From positions 50,080 to 114,079 of the forward strand of contig NZ_JACKSH010000260.1 of assembly GCF_025821625.1 (NCBI RefSeq): a stretch of DNA of 64,000 bases. The letters run 5' to 3'. The position numbers and the translations under genes were made by a program. This DNA comes from Mycolicibacterium pyrenivorans. GTDB lineage: Bacteria; Actinomycetota; Actinomycetes; Mycobacteriales; Mycobacteriaceae. Under the pieces are notes generated by a model. It saw nothing but the letters and a program-made list of their open reading frames with translations, was not told the origin of the DNA and searched no databases. Positions 23,003 through 31,298 of the stretch are shown piece after piece; the stretch's first letter is position 1; each line of letters opens with the position of its first letter.

Positions 23003-24729
23003 CTGCCGCAGGCGCAGACAACCGGGTCGACGTGGTGATCGTCGGCGCCGGGCCTTCCGGCCTGACGCTGGCCAACATCCTTGGGCTGCAGGGTGTTCGC
23101 ACCCTCGTGGTCGAGGAGCGCGAGACCCTGATCGACTATCCCCGCGGCGTCGGCCTCGACGACGAGGCGCTGCGCACCTTTCAGTCCATCGGCCTCGTGG
23201 ACCGAGTTCTGCCGCACACCGTGCCGAACCAGATCCTGCGCTTCTTCGATGCCAGGCGCCGCCTTCTCGCCGAAATGGCCCCGCCCGACGCCCGATTCGG
23301 ATGGCCGAAGCGCAATGGCTTCGTCCAGCCGATGGTGGACGCCGAACTGTTCGGCGGTCTCGAGCGGTTCGACCACGTCGAGGTGCGCTTCGGCCGTCGG
23401 ATGCAGAATTGCGCCGAGACGCCGGACGGCGTCACGGTCGAGTTCGCCGACGGACGCGAATCCGTGCATGCCCGCTACGTGGTGGGCTGCGACGGCGGCC
23501 GCAGTGCCACTCGCCGCCTGATGGGCGTGTCGTTCGACGGCACCACGTCGTCGACACGCTGGCTCGTCGTCGATGTCGCCAATGATCCACTGGGCCACCC
23601 GAACAGCGAGGTCGGGGCCGATCCCGACCGTCCCTACGTCTCGATCTCCATCGCCCACGGCATCCGGCGCTTCGAGTTCCTGATCCACCCCGACGAATCC
23701 GACGAACTGGCCGACGATCCGGCGTTCGTCCGACGCATGCTCGCCCAGCGTGTCCCACATCCCGAGCGCGTCGACATGATCCGGCACCGGGTCTACACCC
23801 ACCATTCGCGTATCGCCGGATCGTTCCGAAAGGGACGGCTCATGTTGGCAGGCGACGCCGCGCACCTGATGCCCGTGTGGCAGGGCCAGGGCTACAACAG
23901 CGGCATCCGGGACGCCGCCAACCTCGGCTGGAAACTGGCCGCCGTGGTAACCGGGCAGGCGGGCGACGCGCTGTTGGACACCTACGACATCGAGCGGCGC
24001 AAGCACGCCCGCGCCATGATCGACCTGTCCACCATGGTGGGCCGGGTGATCTCGCCGACGAACCGGCGGGTGGCCGCACTGCGGGACCGCGTGATCCACG
24101 CCGCGTCGGTGGTGCCCTCGCTCAAGCGCTACGTGCTGGAGATGCGGTTCAAACCGATGCCGCGCTACCTGCAGGGAGCGGTGCACCACAATGAGGCGGG
24201 CGCCGGACACTCCGGGGCGAACTCACCGACGGGCACGCTGTTCATCCAGCCTCGCGTCGACACCCGTGATCGGCAGAACGTGCTGCTCGACGACGTGATC
24301 GGCCCCGGGTTCGCCGTGTTGTGCTGGAGCAACAACCTGCGGGCCGTCCTCGGCGACAACGCATTCGAACGCTGGAAAGCCCTGGGAGCCACGTTCATCG
24401 AGGCCCGCCCGATGACCCAGCTGAACTGGCCCGGGCACGACGACGCCGATGTCACGGTCATCGGCGACCGAACGGGTGCCCTCAAATCCTGGTTCGACGT
24501 CCACACCGATTCCGTACTGTTCCTGCGCCCCGACCGGTGCATCGCCGGGGCGTGCATCGCCCAGCGCGCACCGGAGGTCTCGGCGGCGTTGTTCACGGTG
24601 CTGCACCTGACGACCACACTGCCCCAGGAAGGAGGCACCGGTTCTCATGGCGACAAGCCAGATAGCGCTGTGCTGCATGTCGCACAGCCCACTACTGAAC
24701 CTTCCGGGACCGTCACAGGAACTCCTTGA
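22999..24729 (+). CDS. mhpA: FAD-dependent aromatic hydroxylase, 3-(3-hydroxyphenyl)propionate hydroxylase-like
   Basis: A 576-residue class A flavin monooxygenase that adds an ortho hydroxyl to a phenolic ring. The FAD fold starts VDVVIVGAGPSGLTLANILGLQG, with the DG motif at VVGCDGGRSATRRL and the GD motif at GRLMLAGDAAHLMPVWQGQGYNSGIRDAANLGWKL. A thioredoxin-like C-terminal region follows, as in MhpA. It forms a catechol for the MhpB enzyme encoded next. Start is GTG 22999 (GTGA overlap with the hydrolase). Its last 83 bp overlap the mhpB gene, giving an about 27-residue tail that may be dispensable. Confidence 0.88.
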   Translation: MTAAGADNRVDVVIVGAGPSGLTLANILGLQGVRTLVVEERETLIDYPRGVGLDDEALRTFQSIGLVDRVLPHTVPNQILRFFDARRRLLAEMAPPDARFGWPKRNGFVQPMVDAELFGGLERFDHVEVRFGRRMQNCAETPDGVTVEFADGRESVHARYVVGCDGGRSATRRLMGVSFDGTTSSTRWLVVDVANDPLGHPNSEVGADPDRPYVSISIAHGIRRFEFLIHPDESDELADDPAFVRRMLAQRVPHPERVDMIRHRVYTHHSRIAGSFRKGRLMLAGDAAHLMPVWQGQGYNSGIRDAANLGWKLAAVVTGQAGDALLDTYDIERRKHARAMIDLSTMVGRVISPTNRRVAALRDRVIHAASVVPSLKRYVLEMRFKPMPRYLQGAVHHNEAGAGHSGANSPTGTLFIQPRVDTRDRQNVLLDDVIGPGFAVLCWSNNLRAVLGDNAFERWKALGATFIEARPMTQLNWPGHDDADVTVIGDRTGALKSWFDVHTDSVLFLRPDRCIAGACIAQRAPEVSAALFTVLHLTTTLPQEGGTGSHGDKPDSAVLHVAQPTTEPSGTVTGTP

Positions 24730-25594
24730 CGACATCGAGTCGGCGATCGCGGCCGCCCGCGATTTCGTCACCGCGTTCGATCCCGAGTTGGTCGTCACGT
24801 TCTCCCCGGACCACTACAACGGCTTCTTCTACAACGTGATGCCCCCGTTCTGCATCGCGACCGCGGCTGAGGGAGTCGGCGATTACGGCACCCACAAGGG
24901 CCCGCTCGACGTGCCCGTCGAGCTCGCAACCGACTGCGCCCGAGCGGTACTCGACTCCGGTGTCGACGTCGCGATCTCGGCCGCGATGCAGGTCGACCAC
25001 GGCACGGTGCAGCCCCTGCAGAAACTCTTCGGCGAAGCCACGGCGAAACCGGTGATCCCGGTGTTCGTCAACTCCGTGGCCACACCGTTGGGGCCGTTGA
25101 GCCGCGTTCGGGCGCTCGGCGCCGCCGTAGGCGCCCATCTGGCCACCCTCGGCAAGCGGGTGCTCGTCGTAGGATCCGGCGGCCTGTCGCATGATCCGCC
25201 GGTGCCGACGCTGGCCACGGCCCCGCCGGCCGCCCTGGAGCGGATCGTGCACGGCAAGCCCATGACGACCGAACAGCGTCAGGCCCGCCAGGCGGCGGTG
25301 ATCGAGGCCGCCCGTGAGTTCGCCTCGGGGCAGGGAAGTCTCGCGCCGCTGAACCCTGATTGGGACCACGCGTTCCTGGATCTCCTCGACACCCAGCGGC
25401 TCGCCGAGGTCGACGGCTGGGACAACGGCTGGATCGCCGCGCAGGCGGGCAACTCCGCGCACGAGGTCCGCACCTGGGTCGCCGCGTTCGCTGCGCTGGC
25501 CGCGCAGGGGAGCTACGAAACCGGCAACCACTTCTACCGCGCGGCCCCCGAGCTGATCGCGGGCTTCGCCATCCGAACGGCGGTGGCAGCATGA
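24647..25594 (+). CDS. mhpB: extradiol ring-cleavage dioxygenase, 2,3-dihydroxyphenylpropionate 1,2-dioxygenase type
   Basis: A 315-residue class III (LigB-type) non-heme Fe(II) dioxygenase that opens a catechol ring in the meta position. Landmarks shared with E. coli MhpB (from memory) include CMSHSPLLNLP, FSPDHYNGFFYNVMPPFC, the catalytic His in MQVDHGTVQPL and the second in GSGGLSHDPPVP, then LNPDWDHAFLDLL and EVRTWVAAFAALAA. Start is ATG 24647 with GGAAGGAGG about 12 bases upstream, inside the hydroxylase gene. Its stop overlaps the kstD-like start by 4 bp. Along the whole length this is one of the clearest assignments in the window. Confidence 0.93.
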   Translation: MATSQIALCCMSHSPLLNLPGPSQELLDDIESAIAAARDFVTAFDPELVVTFSPDHYNGFFYNVMPPFCIATAAEGVGDYGTHKGPLDVPVELATDCARAVLDSGVDVAISAAMQVDHGTVQPLQKLFGEATAKPVIPVFVNSVATPLGPLSRVRALGAAVGAHLATLGKRVLVVGSGGLSHDPPVPTLATAPPAALERIVHGKPMTTEQRQARQAAVIEAAREFASGQGSLAPLNPDWDHAFLDLLDTQRLAEVDGWDNGWIAAQAGNSAHEVRTWVAAFAALAAQGSYETGNHFYRAAPELIAGFAIRTAVAA

Positions 25595-27351
25595 GCGCCG
25601 CAACAGAACCGGGGTTCGATCATGTCACCGACGTCCTGGTGATCGGATCCGGCGGCGGCGGGATGACCGCCGCGCTGACGGCCGATGCGGCCGGCCTGGA
25701 CACCCTCGTGGTGGAGAAGTCGGCCCAGTTCGGCGGATCCACGGCCCTGTCCGGCGGCGGGATCTGGGTTCCGGGCGCGCCGTCACAGCGTCGTCAGGGT
25801 CACGTGCCCGACCCCGACGAGGTGTTCAGGTATCTCAAGGAGATCACCGGCGGACTGGTCAGCGACGCACGACTGCGCAAGTATGTCGATTCCGCGCCCG
25901 AGATGATGGAGTTCCTGGAGAACCTCAGCCCCTGGCTGGAATTCGTCTGGAAGCCCGGCTATGCCGACTACTACCCCGAGGCACCCGGCGGCTCGGCGCT
26001 CGGCAGCACCATCAACGTCGAGGCCATCGATCTGCGCGTGCTCGGCGACGAGGAACAGAACCTGCTGACCCCGCCGGCTCTCGCACCGAAAGGAATCTGG
26101 TTCGGGCCCAAGGATCTGCGGCTGTTCTATCAGGTCCGGCAATCCTGGCGGGGCAAGGCCGTACTGGTGAAGCTGATCTGGCGGATGTTCCGCGCCCGGG
26201 TCTTCGGCGACCGGATGGCCGCCATCGGACAGTCGCTGGCCGCCAGGCTGCGGCTGGCGATGAAGCAACAGAACATCCCGCTGTGGCTCAGTTCCCCGAT
26301 GACGGAGCTGATCGCCGACGCCGACGGCGCGGTGGTCGGCGCGGTGGTCGAGAAGGACGGGCGCGCAATTCGCATCCGGGCGCGCCGCGGTGTCGTGATC
26401 GCCAGCGGCGGATTCGACCACGACATGCAGTGGCGCACAGAACACCTACCGGAGGTCGAGAAGGATTGGAGCTTCGGCAATCCCGCGGCCATGGGTGACG
26501 GGATCCGCGCGGGGGAGAAGGTCGGCGGCGCCACCGAGCTGCTCGACGAAGCGTGGTGGTTCCCGGCGATCTGCTGGCCCGACGGCCGGCTGCAGTTCAT
26601 GCTCAACGAACGGATGATGCCCTCCCAGTTCGTCGTCAACGGCAACGGTGAACGCTTCATCAACGAGGCCGCGCCCTACATGGACTTCGCGCACGCGATG
26701 ATCGACGGGCAGCGGTCAGGGGTCACGCACATCCCGTGCTGGCTGATCACCGACATCCGGTCCTTCCACCGTTACGTCGTCGCCGGGCATCTGCCCATCC
26801 CGAAGATCCCGTTCGCACCAGTACCGACCGGATGGAAGGTGCCCGCGGCGTGGCTGGAGTCGGGCGTGGTGAAACAGGGCACGAGCTGGGAGGAACTGGC
26901 CGAGCAGATCGGCGTTCCCGGCGCCCGGTTGCGGGACACCGCCGAACGGTTCAACGAGCTGGCCCGCCAAGGTCACGACGACGACTTCAACCGCGGCGAC
27001 AGCGCCTATGACAACTACTACGGCGACCCGACGCTGCCCAACCCGAACCTGCACCCGCTGTGCAAGCCGCCCTACTACGCGTTCCAGATCATCCTGGGCG
27101 ACCTCGGCACCTCGGGCGGACTGCGCACCGACGAGCACGCCCGGGTGCTGCGCGCCGACGACAGCGTCGTGAACGGTCTGTACGCGGTCGGCAACGCGTC
27201 GGCCGCCGTCATGGGACGCAGCTACGCCGGTGCGGGTGCCACCATCGGACCGGCCATGGCCTTCGGCTATGTGGCCGCCCGGCACATCGCCGACCAGACC
27301 CCATCCCAGCCATCGATCGTCCCGGATCTTCAAGGAGGTAACCAGAGATGA
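25591..27351 (+). CDS. kstD: 3-ketosteroid delta1-dehydrogenase (KstD family)
   Basis: A 586-residue flavoprotein with the KstD layout: FAD motif DVLVIGSGGGGMTAALTADAAG, GGSTALSGGGIWVPG, the loop GYADYYPEAPGGSALG, NEAAPYMDFAH, SAYDNYYGDPTLPNPNLHPL and RSYAGAGATIGPAMAFGYVAA. The tyrosines I know from Rhodococcus KstD (equivalents of Tyr119, Tyr318 and Tyr487, with Gly491) all have counterparts here. KstD aromatises ring A of 3-ketosteroids, a step before hydroxylation and meta cleavage, which fits its operon with MhpA/MhpB/hydrolase. A non-steroid cyclohexenone substrate remains possible. The ATG overlaps mhpB by 4 bp. Confidence 0.82.
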   Translation: MSAATEPGFDHVTDVLVIGSGGGGMTAALTADAAGLDTLVVEKSAQFGGSTALSGGGIWVPGAPSQRRQGHVPDPDEVFRYLKEITGGLVSDARLRKYVDSAPEMMEFLENLSPWLEFVWKPGYADYYPEAPGGSALGSTINVEAIDLRVLGDEEQNLLTPPALAPKGIWFGPKDLRLFYQVRQSWRGKAVLVKLIWRMFRARVFGDRMAAIGQSLAARLRLAMKQQNIPLWLSSPMTELIADADGAVVGAVVEKDGRAIRIRARRGVVIASGGFDHDMQWRTEHLPEVEKDWSFGNPAAMGDGIRAGEKVGGATELLDEAWWFPAICWPDGRLQFMLNERMMPSQFVVNGNGERFINEAAPYMDFAHAMIDGQRSGVTHIPCWLITDIRSFHRYVVAGHLPIPKIPFAPVPTGWKVPAAWLESGVVKQGTSWEELAEQIGVPGARLRDTAERFNELARQGHDDDFNRGDSAYDNYYGDPTLPNPNLHPLCKPPYYAFQIILGDLGTSGGLRTDEHARVLRADDSVVNGLYAVGNASAAVMGRSYAGAGATIGPAMAFGYVAARHIADQTPSQPSIVPDLQGGNQR

Positions 27352-28667
27352 AGATTTCCCTGTTTTACGAGTTCCCGCTGCCCCGACCCTGGTCGGAGGA
27401 CGACGAACACCAGCTGTTCCAGCACGGTTTGGACGAGGTCGAGCTTGCCGACAAGGCCGGGTTCTCCACCGTCTGGCTGACCGAGCACCACTTCCTCGAG
27501 GAGTACTGCCACTCGACGGCGCCGGAGATGTTCCTGGCCGCTGCCAGCCAGCGCACCAAGGACATCCGGCTCGGCTTCGGTGTCATGCACCTCCCGCCGC
27601 CGATCAACCATCCCGCGCGAATCGCCGAGCGCATCGCGACACTGGACCACCTGTCCAACGGCCGCGTGGAGTTCGGCACCGGCGAAGGATCCTCAGTCGC
27701 CGAACTCGGCGGATTCAACATCGACCCGGCAGACAAGCGCGCCCAATGGGAAGAGGCGCTGGAGGTCTCGATCCGGTGCATGGTCGAGGAGCCGTTCAGC
27801 GGGTTCAAGGGCGAGCACGTCGAGATGCCCGCCCGCAACGTGATCCCCAAGCCGCTGCAGAAGCCGCATCCGCCGGTCTGGGTGGCGTGCACCCGGCCGT
27901 CGTCGGTGCAGATGGCCGCCCAGAAGGCCATCGGCGCACTCAGTTTCGCGTACACGGGTCCGGAGGCGCTGAAGGACCGGGTGGACGGCTACTACAAGGA
28001 GTTCGAGGAGAAGGGCACGCCGATCACGCCGGCGATCAACCCGAACCTGCTCGCGATCGGTGGAGACCTGTCGATGATGGTCGCCAGGAGCGACGACGAG
28101 GCGCTCAAGCGGCTCGGTATCGGCGGGGGCTTCTTCTCGTTCGGGATCATGCACTACTACCTGACCGGCATGCACACCCCTGGCCGCACCAAGGTGTGGG
28201 AGCGCTACGAGGAGGCCGTCAAGGAAGATCCGACGCTGGCCTACGGGCCGGGCCGCGGTGCGATCGGCTCGCCCGACACGGTGCGGGAGTTCCTGCGCGG
28301 CTACGAAGCCAGTGGTGTCGACGAGATCATCCTGCTGCTCAATCCGCGCAGCCACGAGGGCACGATGGAATCGATCGAGATCATGGGCAAGGAGATCCTG
28401 CCCGAGTTCATCGAGCGTGACGCGAAGGCGGTGGCGGACAAGGCCAAACGCCTCGAGCCGGTGATCGAGAAGGTGGAAGCGCGCCGCCAGTCCTGGGATG
28501 CACCGCTGTTCGACGAGACCTACGAGTTCGGTGGGCTGCCCACCGGCCGTGGCGGCAAGTTCACCGCCGGTGAGATCCCCGAGGCGATGGCCGAGATCAA
28601 CGAGGGCCGCGTCAAGGCCGCGCAAGCGGAGAAGGAAGCCAGGGCGGCCAAGGAAGCCGCGAGCTGA
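27348..28667 (+). CDS. LLM-class flavin-dependent monooxygenase
   Basis: A 439-residue luciferase-like protein. Family features: VELADKAGFSTVWLTEHHFLEEY, RLGFGVMHLPPPINHPARIAERIATLDHLSNGRVEFGTGEGSS and PHPPVWVACTRPSSVQMAAQKAIGALSF. The long charged C-terminus (from about residue 365, KRLEPVIEKVEARR...AEKEARAAKEAAS) is unlike short LLM proteins and may mediate association. It probably oxygenates a ketone or aldehyde using reduced flavin; the FMN reductase at 30533 in the same operon could provide it. AAGGAGGTAACC gives a strong ribosome site, and the ATG overlaps the kstD stop. Confidence 0.85.
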   Translation: MKISLFYEFPLPRPWSEDDEHQLFQHGLDEVELADKAGFSTVWLTEHHFLEEYCHSTAPEMFLAAASQRTKDIRLGFGVMHLPPPINHPARIAERIATLDHLSNGRVEFGTGEGSSVAELGGFNIDPADKRAQWEEALEVSIRCMVEEPFSGFKGEHVEMPARNVIPKPLQKPHPPVWVACTRPSSVQMAAQKAIGALSFAYTGPEALKDRVDGYYKEFEEKGTPITPAINPNLLAIGGDLSMMVARSDDEALKRLGIGGGFFSFGIMHYYLTGMHTPGRTKVWERYEEAVKEDPTLAYGPGRGAIGSPDTVREFLRGYEASGVDEIILLLNPRSHEGTMESIEIMGKEILPEFIERDAKAVADKAKRLEPVIEKVEARRQSWDAPLFDETYEFGGLPTGRGGKFTAGEIPEAMAEINEGRVKAAQAEKEARAAKEAAS

Positions 28668-28681
28668 GCGACACTTCCACC

Positions 28682-29557
28682 GTGGTTCAGATCGAGGAAA
28701 TGTTCCGCTACGACGGGCGCCGGGTCGTGGTGACCGGCTGCGCCTCGGGCATCGGAGCGGACCTGTCCCGTCAACTCGTCGGCCTCGGTGCCGACGTCTT
28801 CGGCCTCGATGTCCGGCTCCCGGCGTCACCGGCGGATCTCGCTGGGTTCCACGCCGTCGACCTCGTCGACGAAGAGTCCATCGGCCGGGCGGTCGCCGCC
28901 ATCGACGGTCCGGTCGATGCGCTCTTCAACGTCGCGGGCGTGTCGTCGGGCATCGGCGACCCGCTGCGGGTGGTGACGATCAACTTCCTGGGAACCCGGC
29001 TGCTCACCGAGTCGCTCGTCCCGCTGATGCCGCCGGGGTCGGCGATCGCCAACGTGTCGTCGCTCGCGGCGTCGGAGTATCTGGCGAACGCCTCGGTGAC
29101 CGCGGGCCTGCTCGATACCGTGTCGATGGCCGACGGCGTCGAATGGTGCCGGCAGAATCCGGACGCGCTGGCCGACGGCGGCTACCGGCTGTCGAAGGAG
29201 GCGATCATCCTCTATGGCATGCGTAACGTCGCGGTGCTGGGAGCCAAGGGAATTCGGATCAATTGCACGGGGCCGGGGGTTACCGACACTCCTATCCTCG
29301 ACCAGTTGCGGACTGCCTACGGGCAGCAGTTCCTCGACTCGTTCCGTAACCCGCTGGGCCGCCACGCCGAAGCCGACGAACAGGCGAGCGTGCTGGTGTT
29401 CCTGAACAGCGCTGCGGCCAGGCACATCACCGGACAGGTGATCTGGGTCGACGGTGGGTCGGTCGCCGAGCGGGTGTTCGGTGATCTCACCGATGCCCGC
29501 AGCATCGAGCGTGAACAAGACGGACGAAGGGCGGGACATGGCCGGCAGCATGACTGA
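28682..29557 (+). CDS. SDR family oxidoreductase (3-alpha-HSD/coniferyl-alcohol dehydrogenase-like)
   Basis: A 291-residue SDR. Cofactor loop VVVTGCASGIGADLSRQLV, acidic residue in FGLDVRL (NAD preference), NVAGV, ANVSSLAASEYLANASVTAGLLDT, catalytic Tyr/Lys in GGYRLSKEAIILY. The insertion between the Ser and Tyr is typical of Comamonas 3-alpha-hydroxysteroid dehydrogenase and coniferyl-alcohol dehydrogenase. That supports a role on a steroid or aromatic alcohol in this operon. It starts at GTG 28682. The last 20 bp overlap the next gene, so the C-terminal tail beyond about residue 265 may be extra. Confidence 0.85.
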   Translation: MVQIEEMFRYDGRRVVVTGCASGIGADLSRQLVGLGADVFGLDVRLPASPADLAGFHAVDLVDEESIGRAVAAIDGPVDALFNVAGVSSGIGDPLRVVTINFLGTRLLTESLVPLMPPGSAIANVSSLAASEYLANASVTAGLLDTVSMADGVEWCRQNPDALADGGYRLSKEAIILYGMRNVAVLGAKGIRINCTGPGVTDTPILDQLRTAYGQQFLDSFRNPLGRHAEADEQASVLVFLNSAAARHITGQVIWVDGGSVAERVFGDLTDARSIEREQDGRRAGHGRQHD

Positions 29558-30536
29558 CTTCCGCCAGATGGCGGACGAGGTGCGCAACTGGGGGCGATGG
29601 GGTGACGCCGACGAAATCGGCACCCTCAACTTCATCACCCCGGACAAGGTCGCCGAGGCGGCTGCGACGGTGAAGCAGGGCAAGGTCATCTCGCTGGGCG
29701 GCGACTTCGGGTCCGGGGGACCACAGGGGGCGTTCAAGTTCCGGCAGAACCCGGTACACGTGATGACCGTCGACGGTGGCGACGCCTCGACGCTCGTCCA
29801 GTACGGTCCGGAGTGGTTGCGCAACGCGGTCGCCTCCGATGTCGCAGCGTTCTTCGCCGACAACCCGTTCCGTTTCAACGACGACATGATCGTCATGCCG
29901 CTGCAGGCGGCCACCCAGTGGGACGCCCTGTCGCACGTGTACTACGAGGACAAGCTCTACAACGGATTCCCGGCCGACTCGGTCACCAGCTTCGGCGCCT
30001 TCCACTGCGGTATCGAGAAGGTCGACGTCAAGGGCATCACCTCCCGTGGCGTGCTCCTCGACGTGGTGGCCCACCGCGGTGCCGACATGTTCTGTGAGAC
30101 TGGAAAACCCATCACGCCTGCCGAACTCGACGAGATCGTCGCCTCGCAGGGCGTCGAGATCCGCTCCGGCGACGTCGTCGTCGTGCACACCGGGTGGTGG
30201 ACGCGCTTCCTCTCCACCGGCGACGGTGCCGAGGCCGGTTCCGGACTCGACTGGACATGCGCGGCGTGGCTGCACGAGCACGAGGTCGCCGCCGTCGCGG
30301 CGGACAACCTGATGGTCGAGGACCCCAACCCCGCCCACGGTGTCGACGGCACATTCCTGCCGATGCACATGCTGTGCCTGCGCGACATGGGGTTGATGCT
30401 CGGCGAATACTGGGACCTCGGCCCGCTGGCGGCCGACTGCGCCGCCGACAGCACCTATGAATTCCAGCTCGTCGCACCACCACTGAAGGTGGTCGGCGCG
30501 GTGGGAGCCCCTGTCAGTCCGATCGCGATCAAGTGA
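29538..30536 (+). CDS. cyclase-family (kynurenine formamidase-like) metal hydrolase
   Basis: A 332-residue member of the large cyclase family. The metal-binding region reads PLQAATQWDALSHVYYEDKLYNG, a variant of the HxGTHxDxxxH signature in which the first His is Gln, as in many of these larger family members. Other blocks are GITSRGVLLDVVAHRG, SGDVVVVHTGWWTRF and DWTCAAWLHEHEVAAVAADNLMVE. It may hydrolyse a lactone, amide or enol ester formed by the monooxygenase. ATG 29538 follows GAAGGGCGGGAC; the frame is open further upstream within the SDR gene. Its stop overlaps the FMN reductase start. Confidence 0.83.
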   Translation: MAGSMTDFRQMADEVRNWGRWGDADEIGTLNFITPDKVAEAAATVKQGKVISLGGDFGSGGPQGAFKFRQNPVHVMTVDGGDASTLVQYGPEWLRNAVASDVAAFFADNPFRFNDDMIVMPLQAATQWDALSHVYYEDKLYNGFPADSVTSFGAFHCGIEKVDVKGITSRGVLLDVVAHRGADMFCETGKPITPAELDEIVASQGVEIRSGDVVVVHTGWWTRFLSTGDGAEAGSGLDWTCAAWLHEHEVAAVAADNLMVEDPNPAHGVDGTFLPMHMLCLRDMGLMLGEYWDLGPLAADCAADSTYEFQLVAPPLKVVGAVGAPVSPIAIK

Positions 30537-31132
30537 GTGTGGAAGTGACTAGTAACAAACCCTTCATCGTCGGCCTCGGCGGAACGTTGCGCGCCAACTC
30601 CTCGACCGAGCGGGCGCTTCGTTACTGCCTGGACTCGGTGGAACGACAGGGCGGACGCACCAGGCTGTTCAGCGCCGAGGACCTCGACCTGCCGATGTAT
30701 GCGCCCCACGAATTGGAACGCACACCCCGTGCGCTGGAACTGGTCACGGCGTTGCGCGACGCCGACGCCGTCGTCGTCGGCTCGCCCGGCTACCACGGCG
30801 CGGTGTCCGGGCTCGTCAAGAACGCCCTCGACTACATCGAGGACCTCCGCGAGGATCCGCGCGTCTACCTCGACAACACGCCGTGGGGATGCATCAGCTG
30901 CGCCTACGGGTGGCAGGCCGCGGTCGGCACCCTGACCCAGCTGCGCAGCATCGGGCACGCCCTGCGCGCATGGCCGACACCGCTCGGTGTGGCGATCAAC
31001 TCCGCCGAACCGATCTGGGATCCGGCCAGCGATCTCGCGGACACCGAGCAGGGTAAGGCGGTCGCCAACCAACTCGAACTGCTGGCCACCCAGGTGCTCG
31101 CCTTCGCCCAGACGAACCGTGAGACGGCGTGA
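30533..31132 (+). CDS. NADPH-dependent FMN reductase-like flavodoxin-fold protein
   Basis: A 199-residue flavodoxin-like reductase. The N-terminal phosphate loop is GLGGTLRANSSTERALRY, followed by DADAVVVGSPGYHGAVSGLVKNALDYIEDL, the usual FMN-binding pattern of NAD(P)H:FMN reductases. It likely supplies reduced flavin to the LLM monooxygenase at 27348 or other oxygenases. GTG 30533 overlaps the previous stop by 4 bp. It is the last gene of the meta-cleavage operon; a GC hairpin 64 bp downstream probably ends transcription. Confidence 0.88.
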   Translation: MSVEVTSNKPFIVGLGGTLRANSSTERALRYCLDSVERQGGRTRLFSAEDLDLPMYAPHELERTPRALELVTALRDADAVVVGSPGYHGAVSGLVKNALDYIEDLREDPRVYLDNTPWGCISCAYGWQAAVGTLTQLRSIGHALRAWPTPLGVAINSAEPIWDPASDLADTEQGKAVANQLELLATQVLAFAQTNRETA

Positions 31133-31195
31133 GCGACCGGCACGAGCTGCTGGCGGGCGGTCTGACCACGGGCGCGATTGTTTGACGGTCGGACA

Positions 31196-31214
31196 CCCGC
31201 CGGTTCCCGGCGGG
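31196..31214 (+). terminator. GC-rich hairpin after the meta-cleavage operon
   Basis: CCCGCCGG-TTC-CCGGCGGG forms a perfect 8-bp stem with a 3-base loop. There is no T-run, as is common for mycobacterial terminators. It separates the catabolic operon from the restriction-modification island. Confidence 0.5.
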
Positions 31215-31282
31215 GTGGACCGTCGCGAAGATGCCCCGCCGGTCAGCGCGTGAACCGCTGGCCGACCTCCGGTCACACTAGC

Positions 31283-31288
31283 TAACCT
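31283..31288 (+). promoter_or_regulatory. candidate -10 element for hsdR
   Basis: TAACCT fits the mycobacterial TAnnnT pattern and ends 10 bp before the hsdR ATG, which would give a nearly leaderless transcript. No clear -35 is visible. Confidence 0.3.
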
Positions 31289-31298
31289 GTGACCCAGT

